Below, piece by piece: positions 22,541 through 32,946 of a stretch of DNA of 64,000 nucleotides. The first letter of the stretch is position 1; the number at the start of each line of letters is the position of its first letter. Position numbers and translations under genes: made by a program. The notes below the pieces were generated by a model that saw only the letters and a list, made by a program, of their open reading frames with translations, ran no database searches and was not told where the DNA came from. The stretch comes from Megalobrama amblycephala (lineage: Eukaryota > Chordata > Actinopteri > Cypriniformes > Xenocyprididae), in the NCBI RefSeq assembly GCF_018812025.1, contig NC_063045.1, forward strand, positions 58,742,383 to 58,806,382, read 5' to 3'.

Positions 22541-23200
22541 TAATGACATAATTTTCATTTTTGGGACTTTATTGAGAAAGAGACTGCATATCACGCATCA
22601 TGTTAGTTTTCTTTATTTTGCAAAAAGCACAACATTTTGTTTTTACTGTGAGTGCACACAAATAAAAAAACAGTTTTGAATGATGTATAACTCTTATTTG
22701 TTTGTCCAAAAATTGATACTGCGCTGGTAAGAACTGGTAAGAAAAAAATTGAGGTGGTATCAAACTGTCCATCACGTTGGGCAAACATTTAACCCAACCA
22801 CTGGGTTTGTACATTTTCAACCCAACTTGGGTTGTTTTTAACCTAGTATTTTTTAGAGTGTAGGGAGACCGACTTGATTACATCATTGGGTGCTTCATGG
22901 GAGTGGGTGGAGCTAAAGAGATCTTTTGAAGCATTTGCTTGTTTCCACCCTAATTGGTGGAATTTGCTGTGCAGCATCATGGGTAATGTAGTTTTTCACC
23001 ACAAATTGTGCTGTTAAACATGATTATTTTAAAACTAAGTTGAAATAATGTAGGTTGACATGTTCAACAGCAAATATCATCAATTAACAACCTTATAGCT
23101 CACAGTAGGGCTGCGTTTAAAGGTTTATAAGTTATCATTAAAAGTGAAAAGTTTTTACTTCTGGAATTCAAGCATTTTGTGATTAATTAGACCAGGAACA

Positions 23201-24540
23201 TAAATTAAGAAAGTAAATGAAGTCAATTTTGATTTATTGATTAATTTAAGCATTAATTAAGATACAAAGTACATGACAAAAATAACTGCTAAAATGTCTC
23301 TTTATGTTAGTTTTGCATTTAAAAAAGTGTTGTAGACTTTATACATGTCATTCTCTTCATTTGGTTTAGTCATGCACTGTGGGAGATTTTCAGATGAATT
23401 TGTCAGTAAATTTTACACAAATTGTTGTTGAATACAGTTAAATTTGTTAATATGAGATCTGGAAAAAGTTATTCAGGCATCATGGTGTAAATTCGAAAAG
23501 TAGCATCATGACTTCCAAAAAATTAATCTAATTAACACCCATTACCTTCAACACTTATCGTTCAGTTCACACACGATCATGTTCTGTTTTTAAATCATCC
23601 TTGAGCCTTCAATCGCACACACTCATTTCTGAATTTTGCTTATTCCTTTGCTAATATATAAATAATTGTTCTTGCACGTATGTGCTTTGAATATGCATGA
23701 ACACAGGAAGGATTAACAATCGAGCCGTGCCGCATCATTGTTGCAGATTGATGTCGCATTCACTTGTTCCTGTGAAAATCAAAACACACTGGAGCATTAT
23801 CTGATAATCCTGTATTAATGTTTGCATAAATTATTCAGCTATTTACATGCGACGGTGGGATCTTGTGCTCACAAGAGTGTGTGAAATGCAAATGAGTTAG
23901 ATTACTGTAAAGCATATACAAAACAGAGATCACAGGATATTTGGAAACATAAATATGTATTTTTGGGGACGTGTGCTCTCAGAGGCCATTGAAAGTGTTG
24001 GTGGGTTTGTTTTGTGCGGTTCTCCAGTGTTGCTGTCGGTATGCAGGCGGTTGTGGCTGATTTAGAGTGTGGCAGCATCAGTAACAGTCTAATTTTGGTT
24101 TTCAAAGGAGCGCTGGGCTTTTCTGGAGGAAGTTCAGCTCTGGACTGAAGCTTGTCTTCTGGGGCCGCATTGATCTACATTCGTATCACGTTACTCTTTT
24201 AAGAGCCCCTTTCAGCATCGCTGTTGTTGTAGGATAGGGCGTTACCATGGGAAATAGCCGAAATAGCCATCAGAAAAAAAAAAGCACAACTGTGATCCGA
24301 GCCGCTGAGCTCAACGGGGAGTCAGAAGAACAAAACTCACTCCTGTGAAACTCTGAATCTACATGTTCATTCATGCACACGTGAGATGCAGAAATGCTGC
24401 TTGTTAAGTAAAGAAGAAGATTATATGTTTACAATCTTAAAAATCCTAAAGTTCTTTAGGTTTAGAGAAAAACACTTGTTGTGATATCTCATTCTGGGTT
24501 CTTCATATCATTGTTTTAACGCACAGAGCATAGATGGTTT
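23201..24540. other. Unique non-coding DNA
   Basis: No gene or clear repeat. Some parts (about 23690-24120) are of balanced composition and could be regulatory; no evidence beyond that. Confidence 0.45.
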
Positions 24541-25100
24541 TAAATGTTAGTATTTATCATAGTGTTATTTTAGTTTTTAATTAATTATATATAGTTATTT
24601 TAGTTGCATAGTTATTTTTAGTTTTATTAATATTTTGAATTGGTTTTTATTGACATATTTTTAGTTTTCATTTTAATTTGAGTTTAATTTTTATAAATTT
24701 TGTTATGTGCTTTTGTTTTGTGCTTTGTTTTTAATCGTGATTAATCACATCTAACATGAAAGTTAATATATAATGTATGGTATTGTATGTATGTATGTAT
24801 GTATAATATACACACACACAAACGTTTGTGTTAGATGCGATTAATAGATTTGACAGCACTAGTTTTTAAACATTGCTATTTAGATTTAATTTATTTGTAT
24901 TTAATTTCATTTATAGCTTTAGTTTTATTTATTTCCAGTTAATAATTCTAGTGCTGCAACTTCCATTTATTTTCAAGGCAACATTTCTCATTTTTAAGTT
25001 CGATTTTCAACTATTTATATTTTAGTTTATTTCAGCTTTATTAACAGAATGTTTTAGTCGTTTTAGTTATAGTTAATGATAATAACCCTGATCCATTATG
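24541..25100. repeat. TTTTAGTT-rich low complexity plus family K fragment
   Basis: Dominated by TTATTTTAGTT-type words. About 24725-24865 is family K: ATCGTGATTAATCACATCTAAC on one side, a TATG/CACA microsatellite core, and GTTAGATGCGATTAATAGATTTGACAGCACTA-type sequence on the other. K recurs at 54.49-54.97 and 63.92-64.0 kb. Confidence 0.7.
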
Positions 25101-26088
25101 TACAGTACAGTCCAAATACTTTGGAACCACTAAGCATTTTTAAGGTCCCGTTTTTCGTAAAAGAATTTTCGTCTGCTCACCAAGGCTACATTGTGTTTAA
25201 TTCAAAATACAGTGCAAAAAACAGTAACATTGTGAAATCATGTATTACGCGTGTTAAAATAACTGTTTTCTATTTGAATATATTTCACAAAGTAATTTAC
25301 TTATCTGTGATCACCGCTGAATTTTCCACTGTCATCAAAAACGGGCTGATGACTTCCTTGTTCACATGAAGTCCCTCCTTCAGAAATCATTCGTAACGAG
25401 TTCTGATCTGCTGCTCAAGAAACGGTTCCTGTGTACAATTGTACAAAATATTTGTGTACAGCATTTTTTTTCAGCGATTATTTGCCCGAATAGAAAGGTT
25501 CAAAAGAACAGTGTTTATCTGAAATCTAATCTTTTGTAACATTATAAATGTCTTTACTGCCAGTGTTTGATTGATTTAATGCATCCTTGCTGAATAAAAG
25601 TATTCATTTATTTAATTTGTTTTCAAAAAAATAAAAATAAAAATTCTTACTGACCCCAAACTTTTGAACCCTACAGAAGCTTTGTATTTCAGATAAATGC
25701 TGTTCTTTTGAACTTTCTATTCATCAAGGAATCCTGAAAAAAAAGTACACAACTGTTTTCAACATTGAAAATAATCATAAATGTATTCCTGTGAGGCAGG
25801 AGGTTAGTCATATTAGAATGATTTCTGAAGTGATCATGTGACACTGAAAGACTGGAGTAGACGGGATGCTGTCCAAAATGTCAGCTTTGCATGTAGGAAT
25901 AAATTATTTTGTCAAATATATTTAAATAGTACACAGTTATTTTAAATTGTAATAATAGCTTTACAATATTACTGTTTTTTACAGTATTTTTAATTTAAAT
26001 ACGAAATACGAATTAAAAACGAAACTTATTTTAAAAACATTAAAAATCTTAGTGGTTCCAAACTTTTGGACTGTATTGTACATTTTAA
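25101..26088. mobile_element. Palindromic element, mosaic of families A and B
   Basis: The ends are inverted repeats: ACAGTCCAAATACTTTGGAA on the left, and ACAGTCCAAAAGTTTGGAAC in reverse complement at 26050-26084. The body is two inverted A arms around a short A-derived spacer (about 25520-25680). Many short blocks in both arms instead match the unrelated B element (ends at 36982 and 42492), in the same left-to-right order: 25141-25158, 25337-25363, 25368-25384, 25392-25407, 25423-25434 and 25782-25810. No gene. Confidence 0.75.
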
Positions 26089-27716
26089 ATACTTTCTTGC
26101 ATTTAACACAAAAGGAGAATTTCCAACATGCTGTTAAATCTAATCTTGTATTATAATTAAAAAAAGTATATAAATGACAGAAATGCACTATAAAAAGAGT
26201 CAATACGATGCGTGTGCTATATTACAATATCATATGATGCTTTGTTTGAGGAATAGATCCAAATTTAAGTTATTCGCTGGTAATCTTCCCTATAATAGCT
26301 CAAATCTAATTTGCTTGTACAACTTCAGAGTTGAAACATGCACTGTTTGTCAGTGAAGAATGACTTAAATTTGGGTCCTGTTCCTTCCAATAAACCTGTT
26401 GTATGACTTTAGAGGACTTGGATTACAGTGCTTGCATGAGTCATTTGGACAATTTTTATGGGGCTTTTTTTGTCTTGACAGTTGTTGTACAGTATGTTAG
26501 GGTGCAAAAACTTTTTTGTTTCTAATTAGAGCTAAATGTGCTACCCAGAGATTAACAGCTACTTTTGTACCACAGAAACAGTGACTGCTGCTAGTGTTAA
26601 TTTAATAACAACACTAAAATATATATATTTTTATTTTGAGATTTAAAGGGCCCTCTTAAAACAGAGCACAAGTGTGCGTTCTTGAGGATGTTGTGTATTA
26701 GGAAACAGTTGCATTCAAAAGATCCATGGAACACACAGACACACACAGTGTGTGGTGTCCAAAATAGTCACAGTATTCAAAACAAAACATCTATTTTCTC
26801 ATCATCCTCTTCTGGATTCACAAGCACACAGGTATTTGAGGGTCTTTTGTTCAAATAACTCTGTCATTAGATTCTGTTTGTGTTTCTTCAGAGTAACAGC
26901 ACACACACACACACACTCCGGTGTGGAGATTCCTCTGAGGTTTTGCTGAGAGGTCTTGGCTGGTACGTTCCTCCTGAGAGACAATAAGTGATTTACTTTC
27001 TCATCGCTGGTCTGGTGGCGTCTGCCGCATGTCAATCAGAGAGAAGTGGTGGTGGAGGAGGAGGAGGAGGTTTATCTGGATGTGTGGGTTATATATATAG
27101 TATCATATATAGTATTCATACACATACATGTATATTATAACTGTTTACTGATGTTATTTGATACAGTATTTGGACTTAGTTTTGCACAAATCCATGTTGT
27201 AATAAAGAGGGGAGCTACAGCACTCATGTAACCCAAGGCTGTTCGTCCATGATAGTTAACCTGACAGACAGTTCTCCTTAGAAGAAAAGAGCGCTGGCCT
27301 TTGACACTCATGTTCCCGCTCTCTGCCTCTCGACCTCCTCAGTATTGTTTATTAGCCTTTATACCTGTGAGGACATGTGATATGTCTGTTTAATAGTCCA
27401 GTGGTTGCAGTGAGAGAAGTCTGTCAGCGGTGCGCTCGACTGTGATGCTCATGAGAGCATGACATCAGACACCTGAATGGAGCCAGTAAAACAGGGTTTA
27501 TGTTTCCCAGCTGCTGTTCAACAATTAGCCTCCGATTCTTTGATTATGTTTTCGTTGTTGGAACCTGAAGACATACTGTACAGACCCATTTGGGTCATAT
27601 TTCACCTCAAAACTTGAGAGAATTTTATTTACCTTCAAGTTCTCATTATTGTAATGTGAGTAAAATCTTTATTAGCAATGAAATTATCCATACTGCTCTA
27701 TGCAAAAAAAGCTATT
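26089..27716. other. Mostly unique non-coding DNA
   Basis: No gene. Includes short simple repeats: (AC)n near 26900-26916, a GGA-rich stretch at about 27045-27070, and TATA-rich sequence near 27090-27140. The remainder shows no recognised family. Confidence 0.45.
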
Positions 27717-27839
27717 ATATTATTATATGTACCGATGAGCCAAAACATTATGACCACCTTCCTAATATGCTGTTGATCCTCCACGTGCTGCCAAAACAAT
27801 GGCGACCTGCAGAGACACGGACTCAATAAGAGCCCTGAA

Positions 27840-28139
27840 GGTGTGCTGTGGTATCTGGCACCAAGACATTAGCAGCAGATCCTGTAGTCCTGTAGGTTAT
27901 GAAGTTGAGCCACCGTGGATTGAACTTGTTTGTCCAGCACATCCCACAGAGGCTCAATTGGATTGAGATCTGGGGAATTTGGAGGCCAGTGCAACACCTT
28001 GAACTCTTCAATCATGTTCCTCAAACAATTCCTGATTATTGTGTGCAGTGTTGCAGGGTGCGTTAGAAAGAGGCCACTTCCACCCGGGAACACCACTGTC
28101 ATGAACGCGTGTACCTGGTCTGCAGCAATGTTTATGTAG
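27840..28139 (-). pseudogene. Tc1-like transposase, C-terminal relic
   Basis: The minus-strand frame contains His-Trp-Pro-Pro-Asn-Ser-Pro-Asp-Leu-Asn-Pro-Ile-Glu-Pro-Leu-Trp-Asp, the hallmark of the catalytic Glu region of Tc1 transposases (Glu codon near 27953-27955). The second catalytic Asp region upstream is not in this piece, and the frame fades toward the left end. It differs from the transposases at 8.7 and 56.4 kb, so it is a separate lineage. Dead. Confidence 0.88.
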
Positions 28140-28142
28140 GTG

Positions 28143-29275
28143 TAGGGGTGGGAATCGAAAATTGATTCCAGTTCTGGAATCGGATACTTAAGGTCAGGAA
28201 TCAGATACTTGTTATAAAATTAACATTTTGATTCCCGTGTGCTCATTTTAATGTGGTTTTCAAACACAAGAAGATGTGAAAGAGAACTCAGTTCGGCACT
28301 CAGACTGTTTTCTGTGCTGGGAACATCCAGAATACTGAACTGTGTTTTCTGTTGCATCTTTTTGCATTTGAATGGACAAATACACACAAAATGATGTCAA
28401 AATATCCTTGTAAACACACTCGGTTATGTTTTAAATGGATAGTTCACCCAAAAATGAAAATTTGATGTTTATCTGCTTACCCCCAGCGCATCCAAGATGT
28501 AGGTGACTTTGTTTCTTCAGTAGAACACAAATGATGATTTTTAACTGCAACCGTTGCCGTCTGTCAGTCTTATAATGCGAGTGAATGGGAACACAATCGA
28601 TAAGAGTCGAAAAAACTTGCATAGACAAATCCAAATTAAACCCTGCGGCTCGTGACGACACATTGATGTCCTAAGACACGAAACGATTGGTTTGTGCGAG
28701 AAATCGAACAGTATTTATATCATTTTTTACCTCTAAAATACCACTATGTCTAACTGCGTTCAGCACTCGGTTAGTGAGGTCTGATCGCGCTCTGACAACG
28801 GAAGTGATGTCTCGCGCTTAAGTGAACGTAACAGTAGAGAGAAAAAACAGATGTGTAACAATATATTGGATCCGTGCATTAGGTCTTAAAGTGACAGCAG
28901 CCTAATAAACCTGCTGCCGTCTGTGTCATTGCTGTTAAAGAACAAAAGAAAAACAAATCACTCACTGATCTTGACTGAATAACTTTCGTAACTTTAATAA
29001 GTAAATCAATTTTTAAAAAATGCAGTGTTATTTTACATTTGATTTCAATTTCTGAACTTTATTTGTGCAGTTCTTTGTATTACTGACTGTTATATTTGTC
29101 TTTAATAATGTTTAAAATTTATATTAGTCTAGTTCACTAGTTGTTCTTTAGACTGCTGATTTTTGTTCATGACATTCAGCTGCAACAGAATGTTTTGCAA
29201 ATACATAGAATTAAATTCTGTTTGATATCTAAATGTTTGACTTTATTTTTTTTTTTTTCCATTTTGTAATCAAAA
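28143..29275. repeat. Repeat insertions inside the broken Tc1
   Basis: Begins with a hAT-like end (GTAGGGGTGGGAATCGAAAA) and has GGAATC words typical of such ends to about 28230. An H-like start (ATGGATAGTTCACCCAAAAA) lies at about 28436-28455, and AT-rich sequence with a poly-T run follows near 29250. Individual boundaries are unclear. Confidence 0.55.
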
Positions 29276-29745
29276 ATGGGACTCATCATAGCAGGCGACC
29301 TTCTTCCACTACTCCAAGGTCCAGTTCTGTCACTCGAGTGCCCATTGTAGGCACTTTCAATGGTGGACAGGGATCATCATTAGCACTCTGATTGGTCTGC
29401 AGCTATGCAGCCCCTTTTGCAGCAGAGTGCGATGCACTGTGTGACACATTCCTCCCATAACCATCATTAAAATTTTGTGACCTTTGTGCCACAGTAGACC
29501 TTCGACTGTATGCTCGGACAAGACAGAATAGCCTTCGTTGTCCTCATGCATCGATGAACCTTGGGTGCCCAAAACCCTGTCACCGGTTTGTGGTTTGTCC
29601 CTCCTCAGACCACTGCTGGTAAATCCTCACCACTGCTGACTGGGAGCAACACACAAGCCTTGCCGTTTCAGAGATACTCTGACCCAGTCACCTTGCCATA
29701 ACAATTTGCCCTTTTCAAAGTTGCTCAGATCTTTATTCCTGCCCA
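29276..29745 (-). pseudogene. Tc1-like transposase, N-terminal relic
   Basis: Read on the minus strand from about 29745, the frame gives a degraded helix-turn-helix region (Gly-Gln-Ser-Ile-Ser-Glu-Thr-Ala-Arg-Leu-Val, then Ser-Ala-Val-Val-Arg-Ile-Tyr-Gln-Gln-Trp), followed by His-Pro-Arg-Phe-Ile-Asp and further recognisable scraps. Several stops and frame changes interrupt it. It is the 5' partner of the piece at 27.84-28.14 kb. Confidence 0.75.
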
Positions 29746-29756
29746 TTGCCTACAAA

Positions 29757-30733
29757 GCTGCGCCTGAAAAATTAGGCAGCTGACTTGTTACCTCGCTGCC
29801 TTGTAGGCAGTGACTCTGCAGGCAGTGTTTGTGCATGAAGGTACCTCATGAAACTGATTTCGGACACTGACTTCTGAGGCAGCGTAACGGTTTAATGGAG
29901 ACTGTCCTCAAAAAAACAAAAAAAAAACAAAACAAAAAAACGACCCTATAGGTCGTTTTTCAAGCACCTTATTACGACCTATAGTTACGTTTTAAAGTCA
30001 TGCGCCCCCTAGCTGGCGTAAAAATAATGACAGTATCGTGTTACATCTGTCGTCATGAAATACCGTATAACTGTCGTTACCAATCAAAATGCATATTTAT
30101 TTAAATGCAATGTGTGGACTTTTTTTTCCCTGGGATCGAACATACGATCACATGATCACATGATGATTGCATATTGTTATTGCAATGCTCTGCCAATTGA
30201 GCTATGCGAAATCCAAAATAAGATGCAGATAAAAGGGAACAATGCATTAAAATGAATGTGTCCTGTTGTCCATAGGGGTGCAACTTTAGCAAACACTCCT
30301 ATGGGTCGTATTTCAGGGAAGTGACAAACGACCTATATAGGCATACTGGTTGGAGAACATGTTGGTTTAATGATCTACAGGAAAATAGGGCAAGGTCTGG
30401 TGAGAACTAAACAAATATTTAATTATGACAGTAGTAATTTCTCACTATAAATTACATCAGAAGTGGAAAACGGTCAAAATGTGCATTTACACAAACTGAC
30501 CAGAAACCGCAACTTTCAGACGCCATCTTTCTTTTTCTAGCTCAGCTGTCACCAAATGGAACTCATAGGATTGTGGGATATCAAAAGCAACGAAAGATAC
30601 ATCTATGCTACCTTCAAAAATCGATCAGATGAAGACAGGAAGTGAAGCTAACATTGGATTTGAACATGCCTTGATGCCTTCCTACCTTGGAGTGTGTCCT
30701 CTGAAGGCAGAATTTTTGGATGCAGCGCTGGAT
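29757..30733. mobile_element. Composite element with GCAGCGC-type ends
   Basis: The left end (GCTGCGCCTGAAAAATTAGG, GCCTTGTAGGCAG, AAGGTACCTCATG words) and the right end (CTTGGAGTGTGTCC, TCTGAAGGCAGAATTTTTGG, GCAGCGCTGG) are roughly inverted. The middle (about 29940-30350) is bounded by CGACCTATA words and carries a tRNA-like segment. No protein. Confidence 0.5.
30126..30214 (-). ncRNA. tRNA-derived, SINE-like pol III promoter relic
   Basis: Reading the minus strand from about 30214: TAGCTCAATTGGCAGAGCA fits a tRNA A-box/D-arm (TRGCNNARYNGG consensus), and about 40 bases later GTTCGATCCC fits the B-box/T-arm. The acceptor stem does not pair, the anticodon loop lacks the invariant T33, and the anticodon-to-T-arm distance is too long for a normal tRNA. 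So it is not a functional tRNA; a tRNA-derived SINE head or a decayed tRNA pseudogene is more likely. Confidence 0.55.
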
Positions 30734-31461
30734 TATGAGAACTGATTGTTTTCTTACCATCTAATCTACCCAGACATTAATATGTGGCTCATGACCTCTC
30801 TAACAATGTTTTCCCTTTAACCGTCTGGCTAAAAGCTTTTATTCCAGCAACAGAGTTCTGTTTGTCTAAACCTTTGTGAAGATCTGAATAATTCAGGTGA
30901 ATAAAATGGTTTTGAGTGCATGCAACAGTCTCTAGTTCACAAGTTCTGTATGTAGTTCATTATTAGTTCTTAGCAGAACATAAATGCACTCACAGTTCAC
31001 CATGATATAGATTTAGATCTGAATTAATTTGCTTTGACATCAAACACGTTTTACCTGCACTTTAGAATATTTACTTTGACATGCACAGTTATTGGTTTAA
31101 TTTATGAACACATACAACAACTGTGGCTGTTGTTTGGATATGAAACATGAACATGTATGAACAATGACGTTTTCAGAGCTTTGGAGGAGGGGAATATTTT
31201 CAGCGAGTAACATTTACATTTCTTTTTGGCACCACACAAAGACTTCAGAAGACTTGTAATATACTGCATGAGTCATACAGGCTACTGTTATATACTTTCA
31301 TGGTGTTTTTTTCCTCCTTTTTTCAGAGCTTGACAGATGTGGTCACTGAACTGTTGTTGTATGGAAAGGAGCTGCATAATTCAAGACTTCTCTTTTGTGT
31401 TGCTCAGGAAACTTTTTTGTGTGTTTTATTCCCTAAAATAGTAATACATTGTACGCTCTAT

Positions 31462-31495
<34 letters not shown>

Positions 31496-31981
31496 CTGGA
31501 AGTGTTTCTCTCTCACACACAGATGTACTGCGGCTGATGAGACGCTTCACCTCATTCACAGCAGCAGCAGAAGCTGAGATCTGATGTTGATTAACTCCAC
31601 AACTGTTCTCTGTTATCACAAATAGAACAAATTCATGCCTCATATGAATGATCATCTGCATCAGACTATTCAAGCGGGTACAGTGCGGTCATCTGAGTTA
31701 ACTTGGCATGGTTCACACCACTGATTTAACGTTTGCATACTTGCATGCTGGTAAAGAATAACTGATGGTTTTGTCATAATTAATGAGGCTTGATATTGAT
31801 AATGAAAGTGAGTTTAATTGATGTGACACAAGACTATTAGACTATATCTCCTACGAAGTACTGGAAATAAAGTTAATTTATTATATATTTAATATATATA
31901 ATAATAGTCATATTATTAAAACTACACTTTTAGCAGTTGGTTTTCTTTGCATTTAAATCCACAAACACACACACATACAGA

Positions 31982-32013
<32 letters not shown>

Positions 32014-32018
32014 ATATA
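30734..32018. other. Unique non-coding DNA with (GT)n
   Basis: No gene supported. A (GT)n microsatellite lies at about 31461-31495, and AC/TA/GT-rich simple sequence at about 31965-32018 marks the edge of the MITE that follows. Confidence 0.5.
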
Positions 32019-32020
32019 TA

Positions 32021-32389
32021 TCAGTCAAACCAAAAATTATTCAGATATTTTTTATATTTTGATATATTTTTACTAGTGGGTGCAGAACACTATAGTTCAT
32101 TTGATAGCAAAATAAAACATATTATGCCCAAATATTCTTCATACAGTGGACAACCAGTAAAACTGATAAAAATTTGGGACCAAAATATTATTCAGACACT
32201 TTGACCTGACCATGTTTTGCTTAAGTGTTATCTGACATAATTAAGATTATTATTATTTTTTCTTTTTTGCAGTCACAGTTTAACTTTTAAGATCTTGTCA
32301 TATTTTATTACCATTTTTTTAACTATAGTGACTAAACTGTAATAATGAATGAAATGTTCAAGGTGTCTGAATAAATTTTGGTTTGACTA
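32021..32389. mobile_element. Short Tc1/mariner-type MITE
   Basis: The left end CAGTCAAACCAAAAATTATT and the right end (reverse complement TAGTCAAACCAAAATTTATT) are inverted repeats, with TATATA on both sides. At about 370 bases with no coding capacity it fits a TA-targeting non-autonomous element. It sits about 250 bases upstream of the putative gene start region. Confidence 0.75.
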
Positions 32390-32639
32390 CATTTTATATA
32401 TATATATATATATATATAAATATAATGATATAATGATATAATAATATATATAATGATGCAATGCAATTCTGCATCCTGTTTGCTATAACTCAATTTAATG
32501 TAAATGAGAATTTGAATTTCAAAGTCATTGTGAGTTCTGAATGGTGCAATTATTTTGAATATAAAGTGATGTCTGACAGCATTGCTGATTGTTCTTATAA
32601 CCTGATGACATTAATTTAAAGGGGCAACAGCTTCAAACA

Positions 32640-32861
32640 GCGAGCGGTGCGCTGTATGTTTGTGTCTGCGTGTGTGTGTGTTTCATGCAAACTGTATTCA
32701 GATGTTTTCGGCAGCAGGATGGCGTGAAAGAGCCACTGAGAGCAGAGAAAGCGCGCTCTCACACACGCACACACACACTCTCTATAGCGCGCGCTCGCTC
32801 GCTCACAGAGACTCGCGCTGAGGAGAGTCAGTCAGTCTCATTCCAGCATCAGTCGCGCATC
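32640..32861 (+). promoter_or_regulatory. CpG-rich promoter / 5' UTR of the gene at 32862
   Basis: Composition changes sharply from AT-rich to CpG-rich (GCGCGCTC, AGCGCGCGCTCGCTCGCTC at about 32787-32805) in the 200 bases before the ATG, with CA-rich sequence between. No strong TATA box is evident (TCTATAGCG near 32782 is weak). The start site is not determined. An in-frame upstream ATG at 32685 has poor context. Confidence 0.55.
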
Positions 32862-32946
32862 ATGGATCTGCGGGGCTCACACACTATTGGAATGGTTTTA
32901 CCGCTGTATCTGATCTTTTACTTCATCACAGGCTCCATTAGTAAAG
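32862..32946 (+). CDS. First coding exon, signal-peptide protein (unidentified)
   Basis: Partial gene: one exon of 28 full codons plus one base. ATG 32862 has a good start context (A at -3, G at +4). The peptide begins Met-Asp-Leu-Arg-Gly-Ser-His and has an uncharged hydrophobic core at residues 9-23 (Ile-Gly-Met-Val-Leu-Pro-Leu-Tyr-Leu-Ile-Phe-Tyr-Phe-Ile-Thr), then Gly-Ser-Ile-Ser: a clear signal peptide with a plausible cleavage near residues 24-26. The exon ends at AAAG, followed by GTGAGT (32947-32952), a strong splice donor. The intron is in phase 1, the usual phase after signal-peptide exons of immunoglobulin-fold adhesion proteins and other secreted multidomain genes. No next exon is seen by 64000, implying a first intron over 31 kb. 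I do not recognise the gene. Starting upstream at ATG 32685 in the same frame would add 59 residues and bury the signal, so I prefer 32862. Confidence 0.6.

Larger units (their letters stand above)
21363..22570. mobile_element. H foldback element (TTAGTTCACCC ends)
   Basis: The left arm AGGGTTAGTTCACCCAAAAA, with ATGTCATTAATGAG and CATGTCGTTCCAAACCCGTA blocks, pairs with the right arm (GGAACGACATGAGGGTG, TAATGACATAATTTTCATT). The blocks GACTACTTTGATGATG and CCATTGAAAATGTATGTACG pair across 21.5 and 22.35 kb. About 1.2 kb of mostly palindromic DNA. The right arm carries a 43-base insertion. Other partial copies lie at 15.56-15.86 and about 28.44 kb. Confidence 0.85.
20622..22862. mobile_element. 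Element with GCTGGGTTAAA ends, nested in F
   Basis: The left end reads ACACTAAAAAGTGCTGGGTT, then AAACACAACCCAAGTTGGGC; the right end gives the same words in reverse complement (ACCCAACTTGGGTTG then TTTTTTAGAGTGTA). Recurrent AACCCA words line both ends. Its body (about 21020-21362 and 22562-22700) matches the C element at 48.5-50.0 kb: GTGGCCGCATTAG, AGATTACATAAACA, CACGCATCATGTTAGTTTTC. No transposase. Confidence 0.75.
20376..23200. mobile_element. Repeat family F copy 1, with nested insertions
   Basis: The outer parts (about 20376-20621 and 22863-23200) match the outer parts of the F copy at 46.2-50.2 kb: CCCCATAGGAATT and CATGAACCAA words on the left; GGTAATGTAGTTTTTCACCA, TAGCTCACAGTAGG and GGTTTATAAGTTAT on the right. 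The middle is filled by an element with GGGTTAAA-type ends, itself carrying an H element. TTAA at 23014-23017 is an empty site that is occupied in the second F copy. Confidence 0.75.
27728..29756 (-). mobile_element. Broken Tc1-like transposon with insertion
   Basis: Two separated pieces (27728-28142 and 29276-29756) are the 3' and 5' parts of one Tc1-like element read on the minus strand. The left end GATGAGCCAAAACATTATGA is the element's terminal region. The right piece corresponds to the N-terminal helix-turn-helix part. A middle stretch of the transposase is missing and replaced by about 1.13 kb of other repeats, starting with a GTAGGGGTGGGAATCG hAT-like end at about 28142 and including an H-type TAGTTCACCCAAAAATG start at about 28440. 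Confidence 0.8.

Noticed and set aside
30126..30214. Functional tRNA gene
   Set aside because: Acceptor stem does not pair, anticodon loop lacks T33, and A-to-B box distance is too long.
31300..31584. 94-codon frame over the (GT)n microsatellite
   Set aside because: Half is the Cys-Val translation of the microsatellite; no family resemblance.
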